Positions 1 through 14,050 of a DNA stretch of 64,000 nucleotides are shown in pieces (position 1 is the first letter of the stretch; every line of letters starts with the position of its first letter). Source of the stretch: Pterobdella sp. o SKG-2022. Its lineage: Eukaryota > Annelida > Clitellata > Hirudinida > Piscicolidae. The notes below the pieces were generated by a model, which saw nothing but the letters and a program-made list of their open reading frames with translations, ran no database searches and was not told where the DNA came from. The translations under genes and the position numbers were made by a program. The stretch covers positions 27,535,705 to 27,599,704 of the forward strand of contig OZ038320.1 of NCBI GenBank assembly GCA_964035795.1, written 5' to 3'.

Positions 1-240
1 GAGGTGGGTGGCTGTTTGGTGGATAGATGGCTGTATGGTTGTTTAGTCGATAGATGGGTGGATGGAGGTTTGGTTCATAGGTTGATGGGTAAGGTTTTTT
101 TTGCTGATAGATGTGTTTTGGCTTGAATGATGGGTTGTATGATTGATGAATGAGTGGGTCTTTTGTTGCTTTTGATTTTTTATGGTTTATATATGGGTAA
201 ATGAGTGGCTATATAATAAAGTGTGGTTGGGAAGGGAGGG
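1..240. repeat. Degenerate GGATGG/GGTTGG-type low-complexity tract
   Basis: The + strand is G/T-rich and made of imperfect short motifs of the GATGGGTGGATGG kind with no open frame. It lies upstream of the first visible UBE3B exon, so it is probably intronic. From 241 to 636 I see no exon; the open frame at 276-539 has no recognisable similarity. Confidence 0.6.
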
Positions 241-636
241 GGGGAATTGAATTCTAATAATCAATAGAATGCTGGTTGAATAGTTACAAGCTGAATAAAA
301 ATTTAGAAAAAATAAATATGAAAGATATCTCAAGCACCAAAGATAATTATCGCTTCAAGGCAACATTATCCAGTCTTCCTAAAAATCACCCTTCATCACC
401 AACATCACATTTTGTTTCACTACACATTACTGCTAAACTCTGCCTTACTACCATCAAATTTTCCTTCTTAATAACGCCATATCTTTCTCACAGTAGCCTT
501 TCATACAGCCCTCACACTCTACCCATCACCACTTATTAGTCACAATCATCATATTCTTGCACTATAACCTTTTTTTTCACTTTTTAACTTCCACATCTAA
601 CAAACTTTTCATCTATCATTCCACTTCAAACTACAG

Positions 637-3717
<3,081 letters not shown>

Positions 3718-3909
3718 TGTTTCATCATTACTATTTAAACAGGATTCTTGTATCTATCTTTCAGTTTGTATATTTTTTCAGTTCTATTTTATGACTTAGT
3801 TTATGTACGATTGATTTTTTAATATTTACTGAATTGTTTATAAATATCAATCGATTTTTACTTTTTAAAGCAATTTTTCAATGTTTTTAAATTGTAAATT
3901 TATTTTTTA

Positions 3910-3915
3910 AATAAA
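3910..3915 (+). terminator. Poly(A) signal AATAAA of UBE3B
   Basis: A canonical AATAAA lies about 190 nt after the UBE3B stop codon in an AT-rich 3' UTR. It is the first full match downstream. Confidence 0.6.
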
Positions 3916-4084
3916 GCTCCCTGAAACTACATCAAATCAAATTAATATAAAGGCGTTAGTTACAAAAATTGCTTAGAAATAATATTAGTTTTTATTAAGT
4001 TCCTGTATTTCACTCATTTATTCTTCTTTTTCTTTTTGAGCATTTTAGTAATTTTTGGTTTTTCTTCTACATCTATCGCGCTGG

Positions 4085-4450
4085 GCTTGGCAGGGGTGAC
4101 GGTTGTCATCCAGATGGCAAAACGACCTTTCCATGGAAGCATGGAAAATGCTTGGTCTGGGACGCAACAGTTGTCGACGCATCCTCCAAGTCCCACATCA
4201 TCGCCAGCTCCATCGAGTCGGGTTCCGCCGCAAAAACTGCGTAAATATTAAAAAGCCGCAAATATCAGGGCTTGGTGGGCAACTTCCATTTTCAACCCGT
4301 TGCATTCAAAACAACGGGCTGCTGAGGTCCCTCAACCGGCAGCTTTGTTGAGGAGTTAGGAAGAAAACTTTTCGAGGCGACTGGGAACTCTTTGGAGGCA
4401 GTCTGGTTGCAATTGTCCGCGGCAATGCTTCTTTTCTGCCTCCGCTCTCC
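4085..4450 (+). mobile_element. LINE pol C-terminal relic
   Basis: This island is clearly more GC-rich than its surroundings. It translates in patches to a conserved retrotransposon C-terminal segment: PDGKTTFPWKHGKCLVWDATVV, then SKSHIIASS, GSAAKTA, and FQPVAFKTTG with a following ELGRKLFEATG. This pattern, with its WDxTxxD core and an ELGxRL helix, is familiar from the tail of many metazoan non-LTR reverse transcriptases. Frames shift and stops interrupt it, so it is a dead fragment. The family assignment is from memory of the pattern, not a search. Confidence 0.6.
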
Positions 4451-4783
4451 TTCCTCTTTGTCTTAATTGTAGTTTTATTTTGAAGTTTATATCGTTATTA
4501 TTTGTTTTTAATTTAGTGTGTGAATTCTTATGTAACATAAACTTGAAGATAATTTCTAAGGTAGTTTTGAAGTTTTTAAAAATTATTCTTCAAAAAGCCG
4601 TCTTATTGCACAATGTTGACACCATATAAAAAATACCTGGAAGATAAAAATATTCTTTTGGTCAGTTTATCTCCAAAAAGAAAAGAAACCCTAAATAAGC
4701 TCGAGTGTGACTATTAATGGTTATTTTGAGAAAATTTATGGTAAGGAATTGACATTTTTTGAAACAAAAAGTTTTTCTTAAAC

Positions 4784-4885
4784 TAAATTCACTAAGCTAT
4801 TCGTTAAAAAATCTTACGTTATTAAGTCATCAACATCCTTTGAGTAGGTAAGATTTTTTAACGAAAAGCTCAATAAACGTAGTTT
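4784..4885. repeat. Inverted pair of hammerhead-like/MITE-like repeats
   Basis: GTTAAAAAATCTTAC (4803-4817) and its reverse complement (4847-4861) face each other, each followed outward by AGCT-containing sequence. The half-elements resemble the GTAAG...CTTACGAAAAGC repeats found elsewhere in the window. The surrounding 4451-5160 has no gene that I can see. Confidence 0.45.
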
Positions 4886-5163
4886 AATAAGTACTTTGTG
4901 TTTGCTTCAAAAGGCTATAAAACGTCAGCAGGATTGATATTTTACTGATACTTAGTAGGTAGCTAAAATCAGGATATATTTTATCTACTAATGTACTCAG
5001 CATTGAAAGTGTGTGAAGGTGTAGATTTTCATAATGTTCCAAGTTTTTCAACTTTCGCAGTTTAACAATAAAAGAATTATTCAAAAAACGGAATTAATAT
5101 TTTTGAAACGTTTTAAGTTTTTTTCATCAAAATATTTGTTTCATATAACTTCAAAACGAAGCA

Positions 5164-5990
5164 TCATCATCATTTTATTATAGTCAGCATCTTTCCCTTT
5201 TCCAAGGGGTCACTGACTTCTTTCCATGACCTAACCCTCTTCTTCCATTTCACCCTGTCATAGCCATCTTCAAGAACTAATCCAAGCCCACAACAAAGGT
5301 TTTCCATCATCCCTTTCCAGGTTAACCTTGGCCTTCCCCTTCCTCTACTACCTTCAACCTCAAACCTCTACGCCTGTTTGATACAGACGTCATCCTCTTT
5401 CCTTACTACATGACCCAGCTATCTCAAACTTCCTTGCCTCACCACTTCAACGATCGTACTATCCAACCCTAATCTAACCATCAACTTCTTTGTACTCACA
5501 CCATCAGCTAGCTGCGCACCACACATCATTATAAGCCTCCGTTTTTCTGCTTTTCTCAAAATACTCTCTTCAACGGATCTTACTAGCCAGGTTTCCGAGC
5601 CATATGTCATGACAGGCCTCACTAATGTCCTATAAATTTGTCCTTTAATATTCCATGTGTCTTTTACCACATAACATAGAAGACAAACTGTTGAATGCCT
5701 TCCAGCCCAGCCTGATCTTTTTTGTAACAGCTAGCTCACTTCCTCCTCCACCATTCACATTGTCTCCTAAATAACAATAACTATTTACCCTCTCCAACTC
5801 ACCAAAACAGCCATTTGAAGCATTTTTACATTCCACGCTTGCATCATTCATGCAAACACTACATTAAAAATTTTCATCCATCCTACGAGAAACTCTTTTT
5901 ACCCTAGCACACCGCGCATGAATCCACTTCTTACATGTCTTGCACCTCACACAATTCACCTTAGCCCTCTTACCACACAAGCATTTTTTA
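5164..5990 (-). mobile_element. RTE-like LINE, 3' end of pol, decayed
   Basis: The minus strand encodes, across two frames, the C-terminal part of an RTE-type pol: ERVNSYCYLGDNVNGGGGSE, a YRTLVRPVMTYGSETW block, then SVEESILRKAEKRRL and LADGVSTKKLMVRLGLDSTIVEVVRQGSLR. The element ends at (ATG)n after a GACTATAATAAAATGATG-type sequence. The + strand copy at 46.7-48.3 kb has the same 3' end, so both belong to one family with microsatellite tails. Frameshifts and truncation show it is inactive. Confidence 0.8.
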
Positions 5991-6496
5991 GATTTATGTA
6001 TTTTTCACAAAACTAATTTTCTATGATTTCAACCTTACTATAAAACATCAGTATGGCATCATAAAGCATTATTAGGTTATACTAAAGCTACCATTATTAA
6101 TTTTTTTAAACCTCTATGTAGGTCATTTACATAACCTACTTTATTTATTAGGGTATTAAGTGTTGGTCCTAATATGCTTTTTTCACTAGTAAAGATCTTG
6201 TCCAAAGGACTTAACAGTTTTTGTGGGTCTCAAGTAATGACTATCTTGAAAAGATAATATGAAAAATCTTGGAAAGTTATTGAAGGATTGGGAAGAGGTG
6301 CTTAGATTTGTACCTTCAGAAGGTAGTGGCCCTCAATGTTGATGCCTTTCAATGTCATCAACAGGAAGAATACTAATTGTTCATAAGATTGAATTTATCA
6401 AAAACTTTAGTTCTTTAAAAAATAAACTTATTTTAAAAAAGCTTCATTTTGAAATTTATTTTGAATATTCAATAATTCAAAAAACTTTCAAAAAAA

Positions 6497-6502
6497 TTTA
6501 TT
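6497..6502 (-). terminator. Poly(A) signal of TARBP2-like gene
   Basis: TTTATT on the + strand reads AATAAA on the minus strand, about 90 nt beyond the stop codon of the dsRBD gene. Confidence 0.5.
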
Positions 6503-6588
6503 CGATTATTGAGTCAAACTAAGTTTAAATTATTTATACAAATATGCAAAAATTTCCTTTCAATTAAATGTTAATACGAATAGTTATA

Positions 6589-8169
6589 TCAAGTTGGTCT
6601 TTTAGTTAAAATCTGTAATTTCATTAACACATTGTGGCATGCTTTTTTTCTAGCTTCATATTTACTTTTGCCTGATCCATGAGCAGTTTGAGGGGGTGTA
6701 GTAGTCAAATGTATTAAACTTTGAAAATCACCCTCGGTAGAAGAAACCGGTAGGTCAAAAAACATAAATTCAAAAGCTTGTTCCTTAGCGAGGTTATCTA
6801 GCATATTCATCATGGTATCATAGTGGTAACCACTGACTTCATCTACCACCTCATTACGTGTCTGCTTCTTGCAACGTTTTTTTTCATTTTTTGAAGCATT
6901 TTGAGTGTTTGTTGTTGAACTTTTCGAAGATTTTTGAATATTTCCTTCATTTGGGGGTGGTTGATGAGTGGTCTTTGCATTTGCTTCATTGGAATTTATG
7001 ACTTTTTTTGATTCCAACTGATTCTTAACTTTTGCTTTTTCTTTGGTATTTTTTTGCGTAGCTTCTGACCAATACTTTTCTAAAGGTGTTTGTTGAGAAG
7101 ACCTGGAATCGCTTATATATTCAAAAATTTTATTTTTATAAATTTTTCCACTACCCTCCAAAGTTTGTTCATTTTTTTTACTAATTTCATCATCATTATT
7201 ATTTTTATTATTAACATTGTTCTTTTCATAGTTTCTAATTCCATATCCATAGCTTTCAATATTTTTATAACCATTTTCATTGGAAGAATTATTAAAATGA
7301 CTACTGTATTGATTGGCGTAATTTTCATAATAATTATTGTCAAACTCATTATTACTGTCTTCTTCATCTGTAGTATTAGTGAAATTAATTTTTAGAAGTT
7401 CACTGAGATATTTGCCCATTTTAGTGGATTTTGTTGAATTGCTAAACATTGCTGATATTTTTTTCTGTTGAGGTTTTGTTTCAGTTGGATGGGTGTTTTG
7501 TGGGTAGCTATTATCTTCATTATGGTGAATGATGGGGTTGGGTTGATGTTGTGACTGAATGAAGTTTTGCTTAGAATTTTCCATCATGAACTGAGCATCA
7601 TCTTGAAGAGGATTATTATTGTGAACTAATCCTTTTTTAATTTGTTCTAACATTAGGCTTGCAGCATTTCTTTTGGCTAATTTTTTAGATTTGCCTGAAG
7701 CCTTTTCGATGTGATTACAGACTTGAACTTTACAAATAAACTCCTTATCATGAGGGGGCCCTTGGGCATCTGAAAATTCATACTTTGGGGGATTCCATGC
7801 AACTTTTTGTGTTGACTCTTGTAACTCACCCACTGGATTTCCTTGATTATCTTCATTATGTTTTGAGTACAGATTCAACTCAGAAATTTTTTCTGATGAA
7901 TCATCTTCATTATTGATATCAGAAAAGTTTTTTTGTTGGTTTAAGTTGCGTAAAATTTCAACAGCATTTAATGCTGCATTATGCTTTGCTTTTTTTTTAC
8001 TTGGGCCTATCCCTGTAGCACATATGTTTCCTGCTGTAACGTTGAAAACAAAAAGAGGAACATGATCATAACCTTCATATGCTGTTAAAACATATTTAGG
8101 AACCCAACCCTCTTTCAAACACAATTCATGTAATTCAGTAATTGGTGTTAAATTTAATTTTTCAGACAT
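6589..8169 (-). CDS. TARBP2: TARBP2/PRKRA/Loquacious-type double-stranded RNA-binding protein
   Basis: A 526-residue uninterrupted frame. dsRBD1 covers about residues 8-76 (TPITELHEL ... GPSKKKAKHNAA), dsRBD2 about 111-179 (NPVGELQE ... GKSKKLAKRNAA), and a third domain about 446-522 (AKEQAFEF ... HGSGKSKYEARKKACHNVL). The first two carry the KKxAK-type RNA-contact motif. The third has KYEAR instead, as expected for the type-B domain that binds Dicer rather than RNA. In the TARBP2 family these proteins partner Dicer and help load small RNAs in the cytoplasm. The 180-445 linker is long and rich in Asn, Lys and Ser, which makes the protein well over the roughly 360 residues usual in vertebrates. 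On the minus strand a TTTTCAG acceptor lies 12 nt upstream of the ATG, suggesting one 5' UTR intron. The coding region itself has no introns, unlike vertebrate TARBP2. PRKRA is an equally valid name. Confidence 0.9.
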   Translation of the reverse strand: MSEKLNLTPITELHELCLKEGWVPKYVLTAYEGYDHVPLFVFNVTAGNICATGIGPSKKKAKHNAALNAVEILRNLNQQKNFSDINNEDDSSEKISELNLYSKHNEDNQGNPVGELQESTQKVAWNPPKYEFSDAQGPPHDKEFICKVQVCNHIEKASGKSKKLAKRNAASLMLEQIKKGLVHNNNPLQDDAQFMMENSKQNFIQSQHQPNPIIHHNEDNSYPQNTHPTETKPQQKKISAMFSNSTKSTKMGKYLSELLKINFTNTTDEEDSNNEFDNNYYENYANQYSSHFNNSSNENGYKNIESYGYGIRNYEKNNVNNKNNNDDEISKKNEQTLEGSGKIYKNKIFEYISDSRSSQQTPLEKYWSEATQKNTKEKAKVKNQLESKKVINSNEANAKTTHQPPPNEGNIQKSSKSSTTNTQNASKNEKKRCKKQTRNEVVDEVSGYHYDTMMNMLDNLAKEQAFEFMFFDLPVSSTEGDFQSLIHLTTTPPQTAHGSGKSKYEARKKACHNVLMKLQILTKRPT

Positions 8170-8527
8170 GATTGCATATATCTGAAAATTAAATAAAATA
8201 AATTAAAAACAGTTTTTCATTATAAAATTTGATCAATTTTTGACCTACATTTAATTTCTGATGAAATAGTTTATAGTAGAAAATTGATGTTTTTTAGATT
8301 CTCTTGTGGATTCTAACTATTTTTTCAATTAATTAATAATAATTTATAGTTTATAATTTTTTACTCAAACTCTCAAAGTAAACTTTGTACATTTTTTGTA
8401 TATTTATTGTTTCGATTTTTTATTATCCGTATTATGCACTTATTTCTTTCACGATATACTTTTGTTTAAGTAAAGCTCATTTTGCATCAAATGTAATGAA
8501 AAGGGCTTCAAAGCTACCTAGACAAGA

Positions 8528-8699
8528 CCGCTAATTAAAAATAATTTTTACAATGATAAGCCAAACCTTGTAATGAAAAAACTAAATTTGAGTTTAAGAG
8601 TTTGAAACAAAACTTATCGTTTGAAATAAGTACAAAACTTTTTAAAAAAACTGATCACTAAACAATACAAACACAAAACTCGTCATCTTTGATTAGCGG
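8528..8699. mobile_element. MITE-like element with CCGCTAAT/ATTAGCGG ends (copy 1)
   Basis: The segment begins CCGCTAATTA and ends TGATTAGCGG, near-perfect 10-bp inverted ends, and has no coding capacity. A second copy follows at once, with CAATGATAAG repeating at a spacing of 189 bp. Confidence 0.5.
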
Positions 8700-8718
8700 T
8701 TCTTTACCGCAGTAATAA

Positions 8719-8887
8719 TAATAATAATTAGATATTTACAATGATAAGCCAAAACTTGTAAGGAAAAAACTAAATTTGAGTTTAAGAGTTTGAAACACAA
8801 ATTATCGTTTTAAATAAGTACAAAACTTTTAAAAAAAACTGATCACTAAACAATACATATACAAAACTCGTCATCTTTGATTAGCGG
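8719..8887. mobile_element. Same MITE-like repeat (copy 2, 5' end altered)
   Basis: It matches copy 1 closely along its length (shared TGATAAGCCAAA, GTTTAAGAGTTTGAAAC-like and CTGATCACTAAACAATAC blocks) and ends in the same ATTAGCGG. Its left end is replaced by a short (AAT)n run. Confidence 0.5.
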
Positions 8888-8899
8888 CTCAAAGGCGCT

Positions 8900-11800
8900 C
8901 TGCTATGAACTGCTTGAAGATGTAGGTTTTTAAATTTCTAAGAAAAATAGGATAGGAAGAAGATTTAAGATAAGGAGAAAGAGAGTTCTAGAGAAATGGA
9001 CCAGAAAAAGAAAAAGCAGATTTAGCATAGGAGTGAGAGAGAGATAATGAAAAGTTGAGAACAAGTAGAGAACCGTAGGCCGGCATGTTTAGAAGGGTGT
9101 AAGAGGTTAGAAAGATAGGAAGGCGAGGTAGAGTGAGAAATTTTGTATATAAGAGTACAGATTTTAAAAGAAAAGCGAAAGTGAGGAGGTAGCCAGTGAA
9201 GATCGACAAGAGATAGAGAGATGTGGGAGAATTTAGGAGTATGAGAGACCAGGCGTGCAGCAGAGTTGAAAGCTTTAACTAGAGGGTAGAGAGTAGATTA
9301 AGGAAGATTAAAGTACAGAGTTTCAGTGATCAAGTCGAGGGAGAACAAGAAAGCAGACAAGAAGCTTAAGAGAGGAATCATCGAGATAAGAAGAGATCTG
9401 TTTGATACGACGTAAGTGAAAAAAACATGAAGAAGCAACAGAGAGGATTTGAGGATTAAAAGAAAGAGAAGAATCGAGGAGAAAGCCAAGAAAGCGAATA
9501 GTGGAAGAAGGATAGATAGTTAGGTCAGAATTTATAATGGGAGAGAGAAAGAAAGGAAGAGATTTAGACTTAGAAAGATAGATAAAATTAAACTTCGAAA
9601 GATTAAGTTTTAGATGCATGGAGTCGCTCCCTGAAAGAATAGAAGAGAGACAGAGACTAAGCCTATCAAGAGTAGAAGAAAGGGAAGAAAGAGAAAAAGA
9701 AGAGAAGATGTAGGTGTCGTCGGCAAAAAGCTGACTTTGAAAAGAAAAAGATTCGATGAGACAAGGGAGATGAAAGGTATAAAGAATAAAAAGAAGAGGT
9801 CCAAGAACAGATCTCTGAGAAACACCAAAAGGAACAGAGAAAGGAGAAGAAGAAGAGTTGTTAATAGAAACAGCGGAGGAACGGTTAGAAAGATAAAAGG
9901 TAAGCCAGGAAAGTGAGAGCCGAAAATACCGAAAGAGGAGTTGAGATGCTGCAGTAAAAGTGAGTGGTCAACAGTATCAAAGGCAGAAGAGAAGTCAAGA
10001 GAAAGGAGAAAAGAAAGCTTACCAGAGTCGGAAGCTAGAAGAGCATCATTAGAGATTTTTAGAAGGCAGGTTTCAGTGGAGTGAGAGGGTCGAAAGTCGG
10101 ATTGGGTAGGGGGTAGAAGATTGTTAGAAAGAAGAAAGTTTGAAAGTTGGAGGTAAATAGCTTTTTCGAGAATTTTGGAGAAAAAGGTAAGGTTAGAAAT
10201 AGGACGGTAGTTGGAGATGATAGAAGTATCAAGAGAAGGTTTTTTCAGTATTGAAGTAACGATAGATGATTTAAAAGAAGTGGGAAATTTAGAAGTAGCT
10301 AGAGAAAGGTTAATAAGATTGAGAATAATGGGATAGAAGAAAGAGGAAAGATCATTAAGGATTTTTGGAGAAATAAGGTCAAGGGAGCAGGAAGATGAAG
10401 GTACAGATTTGATGATGGAGATGAGGTCTGTGAAGGTGATGGGTGAAAAGTGACAAAGGCAGGAAAAGACGCTGGAGGAGTGTGAGATGATGAGTGATTA
10501 GTTCTAATAGAGAGAAGCTTGTTGTGGAAATAGTCTTGAAAATCTTGAGAAAAAAAAGGAGGAGGAGGGGATTGTTTGGAGAGAATGCGATTGAGATTTT
10601 TCCAACGAGAGGAAGAAGAGGAAGTAGAGTTGATGGAAGAAATAAGAAAACTTGAGTGTTTGGAACGGAGAAGGGAGCGATAGGTTGATAGGTGAGAAAG
10701 CCAAAGAACATGAGAGGAAGAAGAGAGAGAGGAACGATAAGAACGTTCGAGCTTGCGTAAAGTACGTTTGGATGTGACGCATTCACCATTAAACCAAGGA
10801 GCTTTGAAGGAGGAAAGACGGTAGGTAAAAGATTTAATGGGAAGAAGCACATTCAAAGTATTAGTGAAAAGAGAGTCTAGAGCAAGAACAAAGTCATCAA
10901 CATCAGTGAAAGAAGACTAGTCAAAAGAAAAAGCCGAAAGAAGTTGATGAAAAGTGTTTTGTCGAGTTGAGACCAAGAACGAGTAGATATCTTGACAGTA
11001 GAGGAGAGTTTGATGGGGCTGGCAGGGAAAGAAGATTGAATAGAGTAGTGATCAGAGAAGGAGACTGGGTGAGCAAGAATACTAATGGGTTTGATAAAGG
11101 ATGATGTGATGAGAAAATCAATGGTGTTGCCAGAGGAATAAGAGGGAAAGTGACAGTGTTGGAAAAATTTGAAAAGTTCAAGAAGTTCCAGAAAGTTGTT
11201 AGTGTAGAAAATAGTTTTGATGTTAAATTGGATATTGAAGTCACCTACAATTAAAAAGGAAAGGAACGAGTATATAAGAATTCAAGTAAGGCAGAGAAAT
11301 CATTAATAAATGAAGAGAGAGAAGAAGAAGGAGGTCGATAAATAACAGCAATAAACAGGGTGAGAGTACCAAATTTAAAAGAAGAGACAAAGGATTCAAA
11401 AGATTTAAAATTTGGATGAGAAGTTTTAGAAGAGAAAAAGGAAGATTTGTAAAAAAGACAGATACCTCCATAAGTGGAAAAAGAGGTAGAGAGGGGATTT
11501 TGAGAAGCATGAGCAAGTTCAAGGAAAGAATAAGAGGGAGGACAAGCAGAGATGAGAGAAGGAGAAGAAGCAGATTCATGCCAGATCTCACTGAGAGCTA
11601 GAAAGTCAAGGTTGGAGTCAGAAAGGAGATTGAACACGTGAATAAATTTGTTATTAAAAGACCTTATGTTGAGAAAAGATATATTAATGGATTCAAGAAG
11701 TTTAGAAGAGTTATGAGATGAGTTGGATGAATTAAAGATTGAGAAAAGATGATTTAGGTTCTAGGTGAGAGGAGGAGCTAAGAGAGGAGTGAGGGAATGT

Positions 11801-12000
11801 AGAACTGGAGGAAGTAGAAGTAGTGGATGATAAAATACTATTGAGAACAGAAGAACTACAAGATTTGAGATTGAAGAAGAAAACGCGCCGCCTGACAGTC
11901 CGAGAAGGGGGAGAAGAGAATTTAGAGAGACTAAGCAGAAAATCTCGAGAGCAGGGCATAGGTTCAGAGTAAATACGAGGAACAGAAGAGAAGAAGAAAA
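8900..12000 (-). mobile_element. CR1/L2-superfamily LINE, near full length, frameshifted
   Basis: Read on the minus strand, the element shows in order a Ser-rich leader (about 11960-11730) and an apurinic-type endonuclease (about 11640-11000; NLLSDSNLDFLALSEIW, TYGGICLFYKSSF, AVIYRPPSSS). Next comes a reverse transcriptase (about 10860-9250; APWFNGEC, GVSQRSVLGPLLFILYT, and an intact FADD box near 9716-9727), then a thumb region (RRIKQISSYLDDSSLKLLV, LPRLDH). Several frameshifts break the frame. The + strand is overwhelmingly purine, so the protein is unusually rich in Ser, Leu, Phe and Pro. CR1/L2 elements move by target-primed reverse transcription. I cannot separate L2 from CR1 by eye. Confidence 0.8.
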
Positions 12001-12639
12001 AAATTAAGGTTTTGTAGAAAAATAATAATTAAATAGACTAATGAAAACAAAAAATTGAAAATGAAATACCTTAAAAAGGAGAAAAAGCAGTTCATAGCAA
12101 AAACAAACCGATAGAACGGCCGCTAAAAGTAAATAAGAAAGTTTGTATACTTGAATAATGAGTGAAAGTTCACGCTAAGAAAGCTTCATTTGGGTTTAGT
12201 TTTGATATTTTTTTATATTTTTCAAATAAATGATACTTTTGAAATGCTTTTTTAGGAAAAGAAATAGCAAATTAACCAAATTTTATCTAAATCTGCTTCA
12301 ATCCTATTGGTCAGGGTAAAAAACGTTGTCACAGGTTCTTCTGTAAAACAAAATCTTCAAAAGCAAGGAGTTTGTCAAGAGCAATAACCACAACTAATCC
12401 AACATTATCAATACTAAAACAATACACATCAAAAAAACCTCAAAAAGCGTCATCCCTTGTATACAACTAGTTTTGGAAATTCTAGAACATTTTAATTACC
12501 AGAAAGTAATTATAACCAACCCAACAATATACAACCGGAAAATAATTATAAAAAACCTAACTTACTTGTGCCTATCTTCCCTAACCGAGACATAGGCCAC
12601 CGACAAAGAATCTCTAGACGTTTCTGTTCCGGGTGAGCT

Positions 12640-14050
12640 TTTCCAACTGTCCCCATGTGAGAACCTCCTTTTCTGACTTCAGCATCTTCTTCATATCACC
12701 ATGTGTTTCGTGGTCTTTTTTTTTTCTTTTTTTTTTGGGGGTTCTAATTCAAGGCTTGTCTGGCTATGCTGATAGGCAGTTTTCGTAGGATATATTCTAT
12801 CCATTTCCAGCACCGTTTTTGAAGCTCCACGGCAACCGGCTTTTGTTTGGTGCGTTGCCATAGCTCTTCATTTCTGATGATTTTCGACCAGCGAATCTGA
12901 AGAATCCTTCTCAGACAAGTATTAATGAATGTCTAGATTTTTTCTGTGGTCGTCTCTGTGGTCTCCTAAGACTCCGTTCCATTCAGTAGAACGGGCTTAA
13001 CATTGGAGTCGAATAACCTGATCTTGGTTTTTTTTTGATAAATCTTTAGATGCCCAAACGTTTTTAAACTGCGAGAAAACTGCTCTGGCCTTTCCGATTC
13101 TTATCTTCACGTCTGGCATCCCTTTCCGCTTATCAACGGTACTGCCAAGATAAGGAAAACTCTCTACTTCTCTTAATGGTTGTTCTGTCAGCGTGATGAG
13201 AGTTGAATCGGCAGTATTTATTTTAAGAATCTTGGTTTTTCCCTGATGTATGTTTAGACCCAGTTTTTTCGAGGTTTCTGCTACCGTGTTTGTTTTCTCT
13301 TGCAGCTGTTGCTGAGTGTGCACAAAAAGAGCTAGATTATCAACAAAATCTAGATCGTCCAATTGTGTTGAAGGAGACCACTGGATACCGGTTTTCTTCT
13401 GTGTGGTAGCTGTTGTCATAATCCAGTCAATAGCCAGCAGAATAGAGACAGTAAGCAGTCTGTCTTACACCAGTACGGACATGAAATGGTTTGGTCAACT
13501 GGTTTCCGGGAATCACTCTGTAAATAAGACTACCGTAAAAGCTTTTGATTATTTTTTCTGGCACTCCGTAGTGTCGTAGAAGCTTCCTTAATGATTCACA
13601 CTGTCGAACGCTTTCTCGTAATCCAGAAAGTTAACCTAGAGCAGAGAGTTCAATTCGAGAGACTGCTCCAATATGATTTTCAGTATTACCATCTGGTCCG
13701 CACACGGGAGCTGAGGGTTAAGCAGTTCTCAAAATTGTTCCTTCCGTTTGTTCTTTCACCCTTCTTTCTCTTGGATTGGATTACCTCGCTTGTCTCTCAC
13801 AGGCCTTTTTAACTAGAGAAACTTTCTAGAGAATATCTTCGTGGTATTGTAGACAGATCTCATGTTTTTAATTCGAGCTGCCTTCTCAGCTTTTGCTGCT
13901 AGTTGATTTACGAAATTTTTTTTATCCGTTTTGATACTTTTCTTTAAAGCTTTGTTTTCGTGGGAGTATTCCTTTTTGAGCACTGTCCTTTTATGCCTTT
14001 ATGCGACAAGTGTTGCTTTTTTTCTGAACAAATGCGTAAGAGGCGCTATA
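12640..14050 (-). mobile_element. LINE reverse transcriptase relic
   Basis: Minus-strand translation gives, over several frames, KAEKAARIKNMRSVYNTTK, FLDYEKAFDSVN, then a long open piece (13419-12997) with GIQWSPSTQLDDLDFVDNLAL, KKLGLNIHQGKTKILKIN, ESFPYLGSTVDKRKG and KARAVFSQFKNVW. This is the palm and thumb of a common animal LINE pol. The catalytic FADD box reads FVDN and several stops interrupt the frame, so it is dead. Confidence 0.75.

Noticed and set aside
276..539. 87-residue open frame on the + strand
   Set aside because: Ser/His/Pro-rich chance frame in AT/C-rich sequence, no similarity, no splice partners, and it lies upstream of a UBE3B exon on the same strand.
7090..7395. 101-residue + strand frame inside the TARBP2-like gene
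   Set aside because: Shadow of the Asn-rich linker on the opposite strand.
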